Positions 52,759-59,749 are shown, numbered from the stretch's first letter. The stretch: DNA of 64,000 nucleotides from a virus (IMGVR_UViG_3300037391_000017:39415-103414), one strand, 5' to 3'. Numbers and translations: made by a program. The notes: generated by a model not told the origin, from the sequence alone.

Positions 52759-54165
52759 ATGAATCCACTTTTCCAGAAAAAGACAAACGACGATCAGGAC
52801 CCAATCATCCTGCCGCAAGATGATAACGAGCAAGGAGATATGCTCGATCCAGCGACTCAAAAGGTCGCTCCCCCGCCGCCCGTCGCCCCAGCCGAAGACG
52901 AGAAGCTCGTCGAACCGAGCCGCATGGCCTCCCAGAATCCCCTGCTTCGGAAAGACGGTGCGGTCGCACCCTGTTTCAAGTGCAACCAACCTATTCAGCA
53001 GGGTGAAATGGTCTCACTGGAAGGCGGCATGGAGTCCCACATGAACTGCCCAACTGTACCGGGCGCACAGGAACAGAGTCGTATCATGTTTCCCAAGGGG
53101 CAACAACCTAAGAAGCCCCAGATGGGTACACCGCCAGCCCAAACCCCACAGCGGGCTCCTAATAAGCCGCAATACGCATCTGCGGAGAAGGTCGCCACAC
53201 GGCGTAAGATCAGCGGCTTCGTGCCAGCCACAAGTTGGGGCGTGCCACAGGAATACGCCCACCGAGTAGCTCAGACCCTCGCCAACGCGGGTATGCGAGA
53301 CTTTGACGTGGCGACGGATGAAAGTCTACACGTAGCCTACTTTTCATTCGGGAACGAGGCCGAGATGGAGGTTAGCGCAGATATCGTCTGCGAATTCTAC
53401 CGTCCCGAGATTAGCGCCTCCAAGGGCAGGTGGGTAGGCTGGCAGTGCCGTCCCGAGCGTCAACCCGGAGTGCCCGATGTGAATATGCCACTGAGCAAGA
53501 TGAACAGCCAGAAGCGAGCGGGCGCTATCGACAAACTGAGGGCTGCGGGCATCAAGACCACGGCTGACCTCGACAAGTGGATCAGGCAGCACCCCCGTAA
53601 GATCACCAAAGGCCCGTATACGGGTCAGACGGAGTATGCTTCCCGCTTCGAGGCCCTGACCGAGCTTGTTGGTGGGGATGCGGCGACACAAATTCTCCAT
53701 GAAATGGCGACCGACGCCGCCGCCAAGGAGCTTCCACGTAAGCGCGGTTTCTTCTCCCCCGAGGATGCCAAACGGTTCCGCGACGACAATCAGGGCAGTA
53801 ACGTTGCCTTGAATCAGGATGAAGAGGGTAGCCAACTGTGGGAGAAAGTGCCCGCACGAACCCCTGATAACGAGTTGCTTAAGCACGCTGCGGTCGATCC
53901 GAGTCAATACGAGGGTGGTACAATCGAGGAACAGGTCGCAAACTTGATGGAGAAGCGGTCGTTCTCTGAGGACGGCAAGGGTGACGGCTGGGTGATCTAC
54001 TCTCGCAACACGGAATACAAGGGCGACGGCACGTGGCTTAAGGTGTTCTTCAAGGACGGCAAGGTCGCCAAGACGGACATGTTCGATGAGGAGCCCGAGA
54101 ATGTGCTGGAAACCCGACTGGGATTTGACGGCCTCCACTCCTTCACTCAGGCGTTCGGCGACTAA
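52759..54165 (+). CDS. Hypothetical protein with zinc-ribbon motif
   Basis: A 468-residue protein. The first ~60 residues are low complexity (Asp, Gln, Pro). A CFKCNQ...HMNC cluster at about residues 74-95 suggests a zinc ribbon. A second globular part (about 145-240) contains YFSFGNEAEMEVSADIVCEF and a Trp-rich turn. A later part (250-330) is helical. It ends 35 bases before the tmRNA promoter. Start ATG 52759 has GAGGGA ten bases upstream. Family unknown. Confidence 0.6.
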   Translation: MNPLFQKKTNDDQDPIILPQDDNEQGDMLDPATQKVAPPPPVAPAEDEKLVEPSRMASQNPLLRKDGAVAPCFKCNQPIQQGEMVSLEGGMESHMNCPTVPGAQEQSRIMFPKGQQPKKPQMGTPPAQTPQRAPNKPQYASAEKVATRRKISGFVPATSWGVPQEYAHRVAQTLANAGMRDFDVATDESLHVAYFSFGNEAEMEVSADIVCEFYRPEISASKGRWVGWQCRPERQPGVPDVNMPLSKMNSQKRAGAIDKLRAAGIKTTADLDKWIRQHPRKITKGPYTGQTEYASRFEALTELVGGDAATQILHEMATDAAAKELPRKRGFFSPEDAKRFRDDNQGSNVALNQDEEGSQLWEKVPARTPDNELLKHAAVDPSQYEGGTIEEQVANLMEKRSFSEDGKGDGWVIYSRNTEYKGDGTWLKVFFKDGKVAKTDMFDEEPENVLETRLGFDGLHSFTQAFGD

Positions 54166-54208
54166 TTTTCGAATTTCCTAGCCAAAATTCCCTGACTTCT
54201 GGTATCAT
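54163..54208 (+). promoter_or_regulatory. Promoter of the tmRNA gene with conserved upstream element
   Basis: TGGTATCAT (54200-54208) is an extended -10 element just before the tmRNA acceptor piece. Upstream, TAATTTTCGAATTTC (54163-54177) is repeated exactly at 63642-63656 before another extended -10 promoter. In both cases the TAA is the stop codon of the preceding gene. The shared box may be an UP element or binding site. Confidence 0.65.
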
Positions 54209-54210
54209 GT

Positions 54211-54541
54211 ATTAGATGGTCGTAAGCCCTGCAAGGGGCAAAAGGCACTGGTACTGATTTTCAGACAGGGGTTCGACTCCCCTCAGGTCCACCATATCCG
54301 AAGTAACTTCGGGTGTGTTTCGGTGAGTGCTCCACCAAACGGTTTGAGCATTGACCAAACACACCCGATCAATATGGGCCTGCCCCGGTTTCGATGAAGA
54401 CGGTATGGGATGGCAGCCAGCGATCCGAGGGAAGGATGATTCCTCGTTAAACTCCATTCAAAAACATAAACGCTACTGCTCCAAAGGCAATGGCTGCTCA
54501 CGCTTAATTGCGTAGCACAGACCCCGTGGGTCTGTTCCTCA
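54211..54541 (+). ncRNA. ssrA: Circularly permuted two-piece tmRNA
   Basis: The tRNA-like 3' half comes first. Its T-arm is AGGGG-TTCGACT-CCCCT at 54267-54283; acceptor strand CAGGTCC (54284-54290), A and an encoded CCA follow, ending at 54294. After an intervening segment with an 11-bp perfect inverted repeat (54310-54320 and 54357-54367), the 5' half begins at 54376 with GGGCCTG, which pairs fully with CAGGTCC and places a G-U pair at position 3-70, the alanine identity element. GGTTTCGATG matches the conserved D-region. A tag frame ending GCT GCT CAC GCT TAA (stop 54505-54507) could encode ATAPKAMAAHA. A hairpin (ACAGACCC/GGGTCTGT) follows. tmRNA rescues stalled ribosomes. The exact tag start and piece ends are inferred. 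Confidence 0.85.
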
Positions 54542-54554
54542 ACACGGCAAAAGA

Positions 54555-54580
54555 ACCCGCGCAAGCGGGTATTTTTGTTT
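54555..54580 (+). terminator. Intrinsic terminator after tmRNA
   Basis: ACCCGC-gcaa-GCGGGT is a 6-bp GC-rich hairpin with a GCAA loop, followed by ATTTTTGTTT. It closes the tmRNA transcript before the next promoter. Confidence 0.8.
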
Positions 54581-54584
54581 CTGG

Positions 54585-54613
54585 TTGACAATCTGAATTC
54601 CAAAGGCTATTGT
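54585..54613 (+). promoter_or_regulatory. Sigma-70-type promoter
   Basis: TTGACA (54585-54590) and TATTGT (54608-54613) are separated by 17 bp, the standard spacing. The -10 ends ten bases before ATG 54624, so the leader would be only a few bases. Confidence 0.75.
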
Positions 54614-54623
54614 AGGGGCACTT

Positions 54624-55571
54624 ATGGCAGACAAAATTCAGGAAGCAATCACCGCCGCTACGAGCTTCAAAGCACGCGGTATCAAGAAGGCCGCTCTGGA
54701 CGTTGTAGCCGACTACGAAGCCAAGAAACAGTCTGCTCCCGGTGATCCAATTCAGCGTGATGAACCCGCTGCCCAAGCCGATCCCGCTACACCCGATCCG
54801 ACTGCCCAGCCAGTCGCACCCGTTGCCCCGCCTGAAGCTCCCGTAGAGGAAGCTGAAGAAGCAGAAGAAACCATCGAAGCTAAAGCCGCCCGTGTGCGTG
54901 AAGCACTTGAGACCGAGCTAGGTGACGACGATCTGGTGACAGCAGTCATCGAATTTCTGGAAGCCGAAAAATTCGACTACGACGATTACAGCGTTGATGT
55001 CACGGACAATAGCGACGGCACCTGTACGGTCGCTGGTTACATCATTGCAGCCAACGATGACACCCCCGAGCGTATCGCCCTCGAACAGGTCCGCAGCGAT
55101 CTAAGCGACCAGCCCGAACTTTTCAATCAGGACTGGCTCCAAAGCCACATCAACGAAGAGCGTCTCCGCAATGACCTATGGTCGGACGTGGAAGAAGGTA
55201 TCCGTCAGTCGCCCGACTCTTATGGTTGGGAGCCCGGTGGGGGCGAAGAACTCGTCCGTTACAACGCTGAGGGCGAGGAAGAAGACGACGGCGAGTACGA
55301 TTCGGCTGGCGAGCCTATTCAAGAAGAAACAGAGCCTTCCGAAGACTGGCTCGAAGCGAAAGTCACCGAACTCCTCCGCTACCCCGTGCAGTACATGCAG
55401 GAAATTTACGGGGACGCAGACGGTATCAAGCAGGCAATCACGATTGCTGGGATCGACATTAACGCAGCGGCAGAAGAGGCGGTCTCAGCCGATGGCTGGC
55501 AGCACTTCCTGTCCCGTTATGACGGCAACAGCTACGACTTGCCGTCTGGCGGCGTTTACTGGAAGGAGTAA
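54624..55571 (+). CDS. Acidic hypothetical protein
   Basis: A 315-residue, strongly acidic protein. Residues about 35-75 are Ala/Pro/Glu-rich and probably disordered. The rest contains three or four short helical repeats with Glu/Asp-rich surfaces (VREALETELGDDDLVTAVIE, and WLEAKVTELLRYPVQYMQEI). No enzyme motif was seen. The acidic surface could mimic nucleic acid, but that is speculation. It heads a run of small genes after the tmRNA. Confidence 0.6.
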   Translation: MADKIQEAITAATSFKARGIKKAALDVVADYEAKKQSAPGDPIQRDEPAAQADPATPDPTAQPVAPVAPPEAPVEEAEEAEETIEAKAARVREALETELGDDDLVTAVIEFLEAEKFDYDDYSVDVTDNSDGTCTVAGYIIAANDDTPERIALEQVRSDLSDQPELFNQDWLQSHINEERLRNDLWSDVEEGIRQSPDSYGWEPGGGEELVRYNAEGEEEDDGEYDSAGEPIQEETEPSEDWLEAKVTELLRYPVQYMQEIYGDADGIKQAITIAGIDINAAAEEAVSADGWQHFLSRYDGNSYDLPSGGVYWKE

Positions 55572-55572
55572 C

Positions 55573-55776
55573 ATGGGGCAAATCAGTCCCGTCTACCACG
55601 TAAATCGCCACGGTGGGGCTGCCTGCGAGCACTGTTTGGGTATTGTCCGCCACGCCTCATGGTGCCTCACTAAAAACACCAACATCTTCTACGCCTACGA
55701 CATCCTTGTCCATCCCGAAAACCTGACCGAAGAGGACAAGATCAGCCTTCACGCACTCGGCGTGCTCTGGAGTTAA
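55573..55776 (+). CDS. Small zinc-binding protein, first of a tandem pair
   Basis: A 67-residue protein from ATG 55573, four bases after GGAAGGAG. The core CEHCLGIVRHASWC, followed by IFYAYDILVHPENLTEED, is shared with the next gene, which evidently arose by tandem duplication. The Cys-x-x-Cys and His/Cys spacing suggest one zinc site. Function unknown. Confidence 0.65.
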   Translation: MGQISPVYHVNRHGGAACEHCLGIVRHASWCLTKNTNIFYAYDILVHPENLTEEDKISLHALGVLWS

Positions 55777-55778
55777 TC

Positions 55779-56015
55779 ATGGAGCAGGCTACCCTTTTTC
55801 ATTCCAACAAGTACAGTGCGGATTCGGCTTGTGAGCACTGCGAAGGCATCATCCGCCACGAGTCGTGGTGCATCACCACCAATCCCCGCGTTTTCTACGC
55901 TTACGACGTTATCGTCCACCCAGAAAGCATGACCCAGCAGGATCGGATCATCCTTCATGCCCTTACCGTGCTTTGGAACCCCGCAGTTTGTTCTGGAAAA
56001 TGCCCTAAAACCTAG
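55779..56015 (+). CDS. Small zinc-binding protein, second of a tandem pair
   Basis: A 78-residue protein starting two bases after the previous stop. Its CEHCEGIIRHESWC and VFYAYDVIVHPESM segments parallel the preceding protein through the final LHAL-VLW. It has an extra C-terminal tail with two more cysteines (CSGKC). No separate ribosome site is clear, so translation is probably coupled. Function unknown. Confidence 0.65.
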   Translation: MEQATLFHSNKYSADSACEHCEGIIRHESWCITTNPRVFYAYDVIVHPESMTQQDRIILHALTVLWNPAVCSGKCPKT

Positions 56016-56021
56016 TATTAT
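56016..56021 (+). promoter_or_regulatory. -10 element before the structured RNA
   Basis: TATTAT in CTAGTATTATCC overlaps the end of the upstream gene and would start transcription near 56028, nine bases before the first helix of the predicted RNA. Confidence 0.45.
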
Positions 56022-56027
56022 CCATAG

Positions 56028-56290
56028 ATAGCGTGAGCCTCGGTGATCGCGGGCAGCAGACGTTTCTTATCCCGAAAGTAATCCCGCGAGTGTACATGAC
56101 TTTGCCACGGGCAAAAGGGTTGCTGGTGCCCTCCGTGGTCGGTTCGCAAACACACCGTAAGCACCGTAAGGGTCGAAAGCGAACTAGGCCCTCCTTGGTT
56201 TTAGGCGATATGCTGAGGCAATGCGGTGGTCAGGCGGTTGAGCCATGGTGACATCGGAACGGAACTCCATGGCCGAGGCGAATTTTTTGG
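56028..56290 (+). ncRNA. Candidate new structured RNA or long structured leader
   Basis: This 280-nt stretch has no convincing gene, but pairs into a closed multi-helix domain. The outer helix GCCTCGG (56037-56043) with CCGAGGC (56273-56279) encloses everything. Inner helices are TCGCGGG/CCCGCGA (56047-56053, 56083-56089), CCACGG/CCGTGG (56105-56110, 56133-56138), GTTCGC/GCGAAC (56142-56147, 56179-56184) and CCATGG/CCATGG (56243-56248, 56267-56272). A GAATTTTTT run follows directly. The fourth helix holds a tandem CACCGTAAG repeat. It does not show the conserved RNase P or SRP RNA motifs I know. It could be a free RNA or a leader of the next gene. Confidence 0.6.
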
Positions 56291-56297
56291 AGGACGT

Positions 56298-56483
56298 ATG
56301 GGTTTAGGTGCGAGAATGCGGAAGATCGTTAACGAACAAGTTGCATTGAATCCAAACAGTGTCCTCTCGAAAAAGAGAACGGCGGCAGTTCTCGCCGCAC
56401 GTGCGGGACTGGTAGAGCAAATCGAACTCGCCAAAGAAAAGCTTCGAAAGTTCGATAAGGACTACGACATAAAGGAAGCATAA
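56298..56483 (+). CDS. Small basic hypothetical protein
   Basis: A 61-residue helical, basic protein (MGLGARMRKIVNEQVALNPN) from ATG 56298 behind a GGAGG ribosome site. It follows the structured RNA region and could bind it, though that is only proximity. The stop overlaps the next start as TAATG. Confidence 0.6.
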   Translation: MGLGARMRKIVNEQVALNPNSVLSKKRTAAVLAARAGLVEQIELAKEKLRKFDKDYDIKEA

Positions 56484-57331
56484 TGAATCTCAAATTTTGG
56501 GAGTGGTTCAAGAAGAAGCAGGAGTCCGATCCCAATCTCCTCGACCCCACGGACGCGGCAGTGCTTCGAGAGTATCAGGACGCCATAGGAATACAGCGCA
56601 TCCCGATGTCTACTATTGACCGTCACAGTCTCACCACGGGCGAAGTAACCAATCCCGACCTCGGTAAAGATGACGCCGAGACCCTCAAGAAGAAACTCAA
56701 GTTCGGCATCCACCAGTCCGTAATGGCAGGCTCCGACACGCACAGTGTTAGTGGCGTGCGAGTAATATCGGAAGAGGGCGGCACCGTAACGGTCATCAAG
56801 AAGATCGACAAGTCCAAGCTGTACGAGCTTGGCTACGACATCGAAGACGAGAACGAGACTTTCGTGAAGAACCTCGGTCTGGTGCCAGAGAAGACTACGG
56901 AGACCTCAACCTACACCGTCACCGAATCTGAAATTCCTCTGCCCGAAGGTGCCACGGCTGACACACCCGAGTTAGAACGGCTTCGCTTGGAGGGCGTTGA
57001 CTTCCATCGCTACTCGGGCAAGCCGCAAGATCGTCCGTGGGAAATGAAACCTAACGAGCCTATGACGGAAGAGGATCAGAAGCGGGAGAGTCAGTCAATG
57101 GAACAGTTCATGGCTCCGACCACTACGCTTGTCGTGCCTGAGATGGAAGCAGAAATTGCGGCCCGCATCGAGGCGTTCCACGCCAAGGCGAAGGAGCACG
57201 ATCCGTCCTGTGGATTGTACGAACACTACACGGAACACATCGACAAGATGGCTCAGGAATACGACTGCTTCCACGTCTGTAATTGTAAAGGAAATCATGG
57301 AGACGATCAAGGGGACGCTGTTCCTGTATAG
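56483..57331 (+). CDS. Hypothetical protein
   Basis: A 282-residue charged protein (MNLKFWEWFKKKQESDPNLL). A mixed alpha/beta region spans about 55-140; the C-terminal part is helical and ends in a Cys/His cluster (CGLYEHYTEHID, CFHVCNCKGNHG) that may bind zinc. It stops at TAG 35 bases inside the next gene. Not recognised. Confidence 0.6.
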   Translation: MNLKFWEWFKKKQESDPNLLDPTDAAVLREYQDAIGIQRIPMSTIDRHSLTTGEVTNPDLGKDDAETLKKKLKFGIHQSVMAGSDTHSVSGVRVISEEGGTVTVIKKIDKSKLYELGYDIEDENETFVKNLGLVPEKTTETSTYTVTESEIPLPEGATADTPELERLRLEGVDFHRYSGKPQDRPWEMKPNEPMTEEDQKRESQSMEQFMAPTTTLVVPEMEAEIAARIEAFHAKAKEHDPSCGLYEHYTEHIDKMAQEYDCFHVCNCKGNHGDDQGDAVPV

Positions 57332-57671
57332 CGAGACGGGAACGGAAGGCGGGTACTGGGCGATTCAGGATGAGAAGTTCATCGGTAAACGCGACGATGG
57401 CTCTCCATACTGGTCGTATGACGGGTTGCACCCGCTCGAAGACGGCGACCACCTAAAGATTTACCATCCTGACGGCATACTCGTTTGGGAAGGCGAGATC
57501 AAGCTCAAGCAGCATCCCGTCTTTACAGAATCAGTTGACGTGCATGATGAAAGCTCGGGAGTAAACCTCGGGCTGTGGATTCATGCCGATCAGATTGGAA
57601 TGAGTCGTCACGATTGGGCGTACCCATTCATGAAAGAGTACAAAGGGGAGTTGACGAAGCATGGCAAATGA
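57297..57671 (+). CDS. Hypothetical protein
   Basis: A 124-residue protein starting METIKGTLFLYSETGTEGG at ATG 57297, with AAAGGAA six bases upstream inside the previous gene. It looks beta-rich (YWAIQDEKFIGKRDDGSPYW, HLKIYHPDGILVWEGEIKLK), perhaps a small beta barrel or SH3-like fold. Overlaps the next gene by 11 nt. Function unknown. Confidence 0.6.
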   Translation: METIKGTLFLYSETGTEGGYWAIQDEKFIGKRDDGSPYWSYDGLHPLEDGDHLKIYHPDGILVWEGEIKLKQHPVFTESVDVHDESSGVNLGLWIHADQIGMSRHDWAYPFMKEYKGELTKHGK

Positions 57672-57825
57672 CGGTTACGATCCGCTAGGCTCCTGTTTTC
57701 TGTTCGACTACGATCCAGTCGCGGCGGGGTTGAACGTTGTGCCCATCTCTGATCGACCAGACAAGGCCGTAGAATTTACGAATGAAGACAAGAAGTGGCT
57801 CAAGGCAATGGATGGAGCGATGTGA
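57661..57825 (+). CDS. Small hypothetical protein
   Basis: A 54-residue frame (MANDGYDPLGSCFLFDYDPV) starting inside the preceding gene and ending in a TGATG overlap with the next. Coupled start and stop on both sides support it. No function can be assigned. Confidence 0.5.
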   Translation: MANDGYDPLGSCFLFDYDPVAAGLNVVPISDRPDKAVEFTNEDKKWLKAMDGAM

Positions 57826-58091
57826 TGGCGAAGCGAAGCAACATAGTCACTGTGGGGAAGGTAATCGAACGCGAGCTTGGCTATCCCAGTATGATCTACG
57901 ACCGTCCAAAGACTTACGCCGAAATTCGCAAAATGCGAAGGGAACTCGCCCCGCACAATCTGGGAGTTCGCCTGAGTCGTCGATACGTTCGCGTTGCCCC
58001 ACTGGATGACAGTGAGAATGCGCCTCTCGCAAAGAATTGGCTATGCATCGCAGATGAGATCGTGTTTGAGAATGGTGGAGGCTGTCAATAA
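57825..58091 (+). CDS. Small hypothetical protein
   Basis: An 88-residue basic protein (MAKRSNIVTVGKVIERELGY) from ATG 57825, overlapping the previous stop. Part of a chain of translationally coupled genes from 57297 to 58348. Not recognised. Confidence 0.6.
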   Translation: MAKRSNIVTVGKVIERELGYPSMIYDRPKTYAEIRKMRRELAPHNLGVRLSRRYVRVAPLDDSENAPLAKNWLCIADEIVFENGGGCQ

Positions 58092-58348
58092 TGGACGCAT
58101 GGTTGGTAATTCGACACAACGAGGCTGAGTACATCGAGAAGTTCAGACTGTTCTCGGACAGCAAGACCGCGTATCAGTTTGCCCGTTTCTGGGGATACGA
58201 AGACCCGTTCGGAATGGGTGACGATGACCGCCCGGGAATGATGAACACCTATCAGGCTGGCGACGTGCACATCGGCGTCATCCATTTGGAGACTACGCCG
58301 CAACCTATTCCTGTGGAGGAGCGAAATGAAAAACGCATGGTTAGATAG
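58091..58348 (+). CDS. Small hypothetical protein
   Basis: An 85-residue acidic protein (MDAWLVIRHNEAEYIEKFRL) whose ATG overlaps the previous stop (TAATG). It contains an aromatic, Asp/Gly-rich loop (FWGYEDPFGMGDDDRPG). The next small membrane-protein gene begins within its 3' end. Function unknown. Confidence 0.6.
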   Translation: MDAWLVIRHNEAEYIEKFRLFSDSKTAYQFARFWGYEDPFGMGDDDRPGMMNTYQAGDVHIGVIHLETTPQPIPVEERNEKRMVR

Positions 58349-58469
58349 GGCCTTGTGGTTGGCGTGGCACCCCCTTGAACTCCTGCGACTGATCCTCGGT
58401 TCGATTGTCATTGCCGTGGTGATCGTGGCTTCCTTCGCGAAAGAGGCCATCGACGAAGCCAAAAAATAA
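58326..58469 (+). CDS. Small single-pass membrane protein
   Basis: A 47-residue protein (MKNAWLDRALWLAWHPLELL) with one hydrophobic helix (LILGSIVIAVVIVASF) and a charged C-terminus. The ATG has GTGGAGGAG upstream, so it is probably expressed. Too short for a family call. Confidence 0.5.
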   Translation: MKNAWLDRALWLAWHPLELLRLILGSIVIAVVIVASFAKEAIDEAKK

Positions 58470-58484
58470 TTCGAAAAATAGTTG

Positions 58485-58512
58485 TTGCAAATTTTCCAAC
58501 TACTGGTATTAT
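58485..58512 (+). promoter_or_regulatory. Promoter of the peptidyl-tRNA-hydrolase-like gene
   Basis: TGGTATTAT (58504-58512) is an extended -10; TTGCAA (58485-58490) is a weak -35 at 16 bp. Upstream TAATTCGAAAAATAG (58467-58481) loosely resembles the upstream box of the tmRNA promoter. The leader carries AGGAG before the ATG at 58532. Confidence 0.65.
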
Positions 58513-58531
58513 GTCTTTAGGAGCTACTCAC

Positions 58532-58954
58532 ATGCGTAAGGCAATCGTCGGCGATCTGTAGGTTAATCAGCAGCAACCATCGTACTACTTCCTCTTTGTC
58601 CGTCAGGACATTTCCTTTGCACAACAGCTAGTCCAAAGCAACCACGCCACGTTTGAAATGGCGAAGCGTTTGCCCATTGATTACGACCAAATCCCAAATC
58701 TTGTCCTCATCGGTGTCCCCGATAAGGCCGCTTTATTCCGTGTTATCAACAAGTTAAATGACAATGCCATCGGCCATGAAGTGTTCTATGAGCCCGATGA
58801 CAACCTCGGGTTGACCGCAGTCGCGACCTACCCGCTCACGCAGGAGCAACGCCGTGTGCTTTCCAACTATCGGTTGTGGAAGTCCGACGTTGCCCCTGCA
58901 CCAATTCCCATGATCGTACCGAAATTCAAGGAGGCTGTGGCCTGTGAAAGTTAA
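58532..58954 (+). CDS. PTH2-like peptidyl-tRNA hydrolase family protein with in-frame amber at codon 10
   Basis: The conserved part reads YYFLFVRQDISFAQQLVQSN, NHATFEMA, then PNLVLIGVPDKAALFRVINK and FYEPDDNLGLTAVATYPL. It resembles PTH2-type peptidyl-tRNA hydrolases and their phage relatives, which release peptides from stalled tRNAs. The first downstream ATG (58658) would delete this N-terminal strand and helix. The only good start is ATG 58532, with AGGAG seven bases upstream, but its frame (MRKAIVGDL) meets TAG at 58559-58561 and then continues open through the whole domain. Two CUA-anticodon tRNAs lie 2 kb away. I infer amber readthrough; a short regulatory leader peptide or a sequence error are alternatives. 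Catalytic competence is unproven. Confidence 0.65.
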
Positions 58955-59573
58955 GGAACTCATCCGTCTTTTGCAAGAGGAAGACCCGGAATCCGAAGCG
59001 TGCGTGCACAACGCCGACATCGAAAGCGTCTACGCAGCGCAGGCGTACTACGACGGGCGGTTGCAAGTGCTGGAGCGTGACGCCGAGGGATACGTTGTAG
59101 GCGGTAAGTACACGTCGAAGGGCTGGAAGGTAAACATCTGCCCATCGTCTATTACCGATCAGATATGGGGCGACCCCGAGTTTAAGGTCGATTATAGTGA
59201 GCTTGGCGGCTCCGCAGAGAGGTACATCGAGTCCGACAACAAGACGCGACAGGCATCACGCGATGTCGAGAAGAAAGTTGCGATGAGCGGATTCTACCGC
59301 TGGGCCAAGAAGAAGGCCGAGGAGATTCGTGATGGTGATGGCGACATCCTTTATTCGGCGAACAAATTTTGGGAAGAGAATCTGCACGTGAACGATCCGC
59401 TTCCCGAATTGCCGAAGGGGAAGCGCCTCGATAATGAGGGCAAAGAGTATGAGTTTTGGCCGAGTGTTTGCGACCGTCAGGAGCATGGCTGGAACCAGAC
59501 GATTGAAGTTTATTGGCGCGGCGGCTGGGGCCTTCGATTTAAGAACGGCTCTGCCGATAGCGGCGAGTATTAA
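58944..59573 (+). CDS. Hypothetical protein
   Basis: A 209-residue protein from GTG 58944, nine bases after AAGGAGG and overlapping the end of the hydrolase-like gene, so the two are co-expressed. The N-terminus (MKVKELIRLLQEEDPESEAC) resembles a short motif seen in many small phage proteins. The rest is charged with several Trp/Tyr residues near the end. It lies immediately before the tRNA-like array. Function unknown. Confidence 0.6.
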   Translation: MKVKELIRLLQEEDPESEACVHNADIESVYAAQAYYDGRLQVLERDAEGYVVGGKYTSKGWKVNICPSSITDQIWGDPEFKVDYSELGGSAERYIESDNKTRQASRDVEKKVAMSGFYRWAKKKAEEIRDGDGDILYSANKFWEENLHVNDPLPELPKGKRLDNEGKEYEFWPSVCDRQEHGWNQTIEVYWRGGWGLRFKNGSADSGEY

Positions 59574-59579
59574 AAGTTT

Positions 59580-59614
59580 GGGTGAGAGTTGCTGAAAGGC
59601 GCTTTTGCCCACCA
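59580..59614 (+). ncRNA. Possible 35-nt CCA-ended minihelix
   Basis: GGGTGAG pairs with TTTGCCC through seven pairs, three of them wobble, then A and CCA follow. One base separates it from the next tRNA-like gene. The internal 17 nt do not pair well. This could be chance or a degenerate remnant. Confidence 0.3.
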
Positions 59615-59615
59615 T

Positions 59616-59697
59616 ACGCGGGTAGCTCAGTTGGGGTTACAGAGTGCCGAGGCGCAAGCCTCGGAGGTCGAAGGTTCGAGTCCTTCCCCGCGTGCCA
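59616..59697 (+). tRNA. tRNA-like RNA lacking an anticodon loop (GNRA-capped arm)
   Basis: The 82-nt backbone is canonical: acceptor ACGCGGG/CCCGCGT, TA, D-stem GCTC/GAGT with GG in the loop, variable AGGTC, T-arm GAAGG-TTCGAGT-CCTTC, G and an encoded CCA. The anticodon arm (59647-59664) is instead a perfect 7-bp hairpin, CCGAGGC/GCCTCGG, closed by a GCAA tetraloop. There is no seven-base loop and no U33, so it cannot decode as a standard tRNA. It could be a decoy, a charged non-decoding tRNA or a primer. A tRNA finder may still score the flanking arms. Confidence 0.7.
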
Positions 59698-59702
59698 AGT
59701 TT

Positions 59703-59749
59703 ATGCTCTTGAGAGCACTTTAAGCGATTTAAGATGCTCTTGAGGGCAC
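59703..59749 (+). repeat. Direct repeat between tRNA-like genes
   Basis: ATGCTCTTGAGAGCAC (59703-59718) recurs as ATGCTCTTGAGGGCAC (59734-59749), one mismatch, 31 bp apart. Each copy is nearly self-complementary (GCTCT...AGAGC). It fills the gap before the 147-nt tRNA-like RNA and may be a processing signal. Confidence 0.45.

Noticed and set aside
56033-56251. A 72-codon frame (MSLGDRGQQTFLIPKV) before the 61-residue gene
   Set aside because: It has no ribosome site, basic low-complexity content, and overlaps the perfect helices of the predicted RNA.
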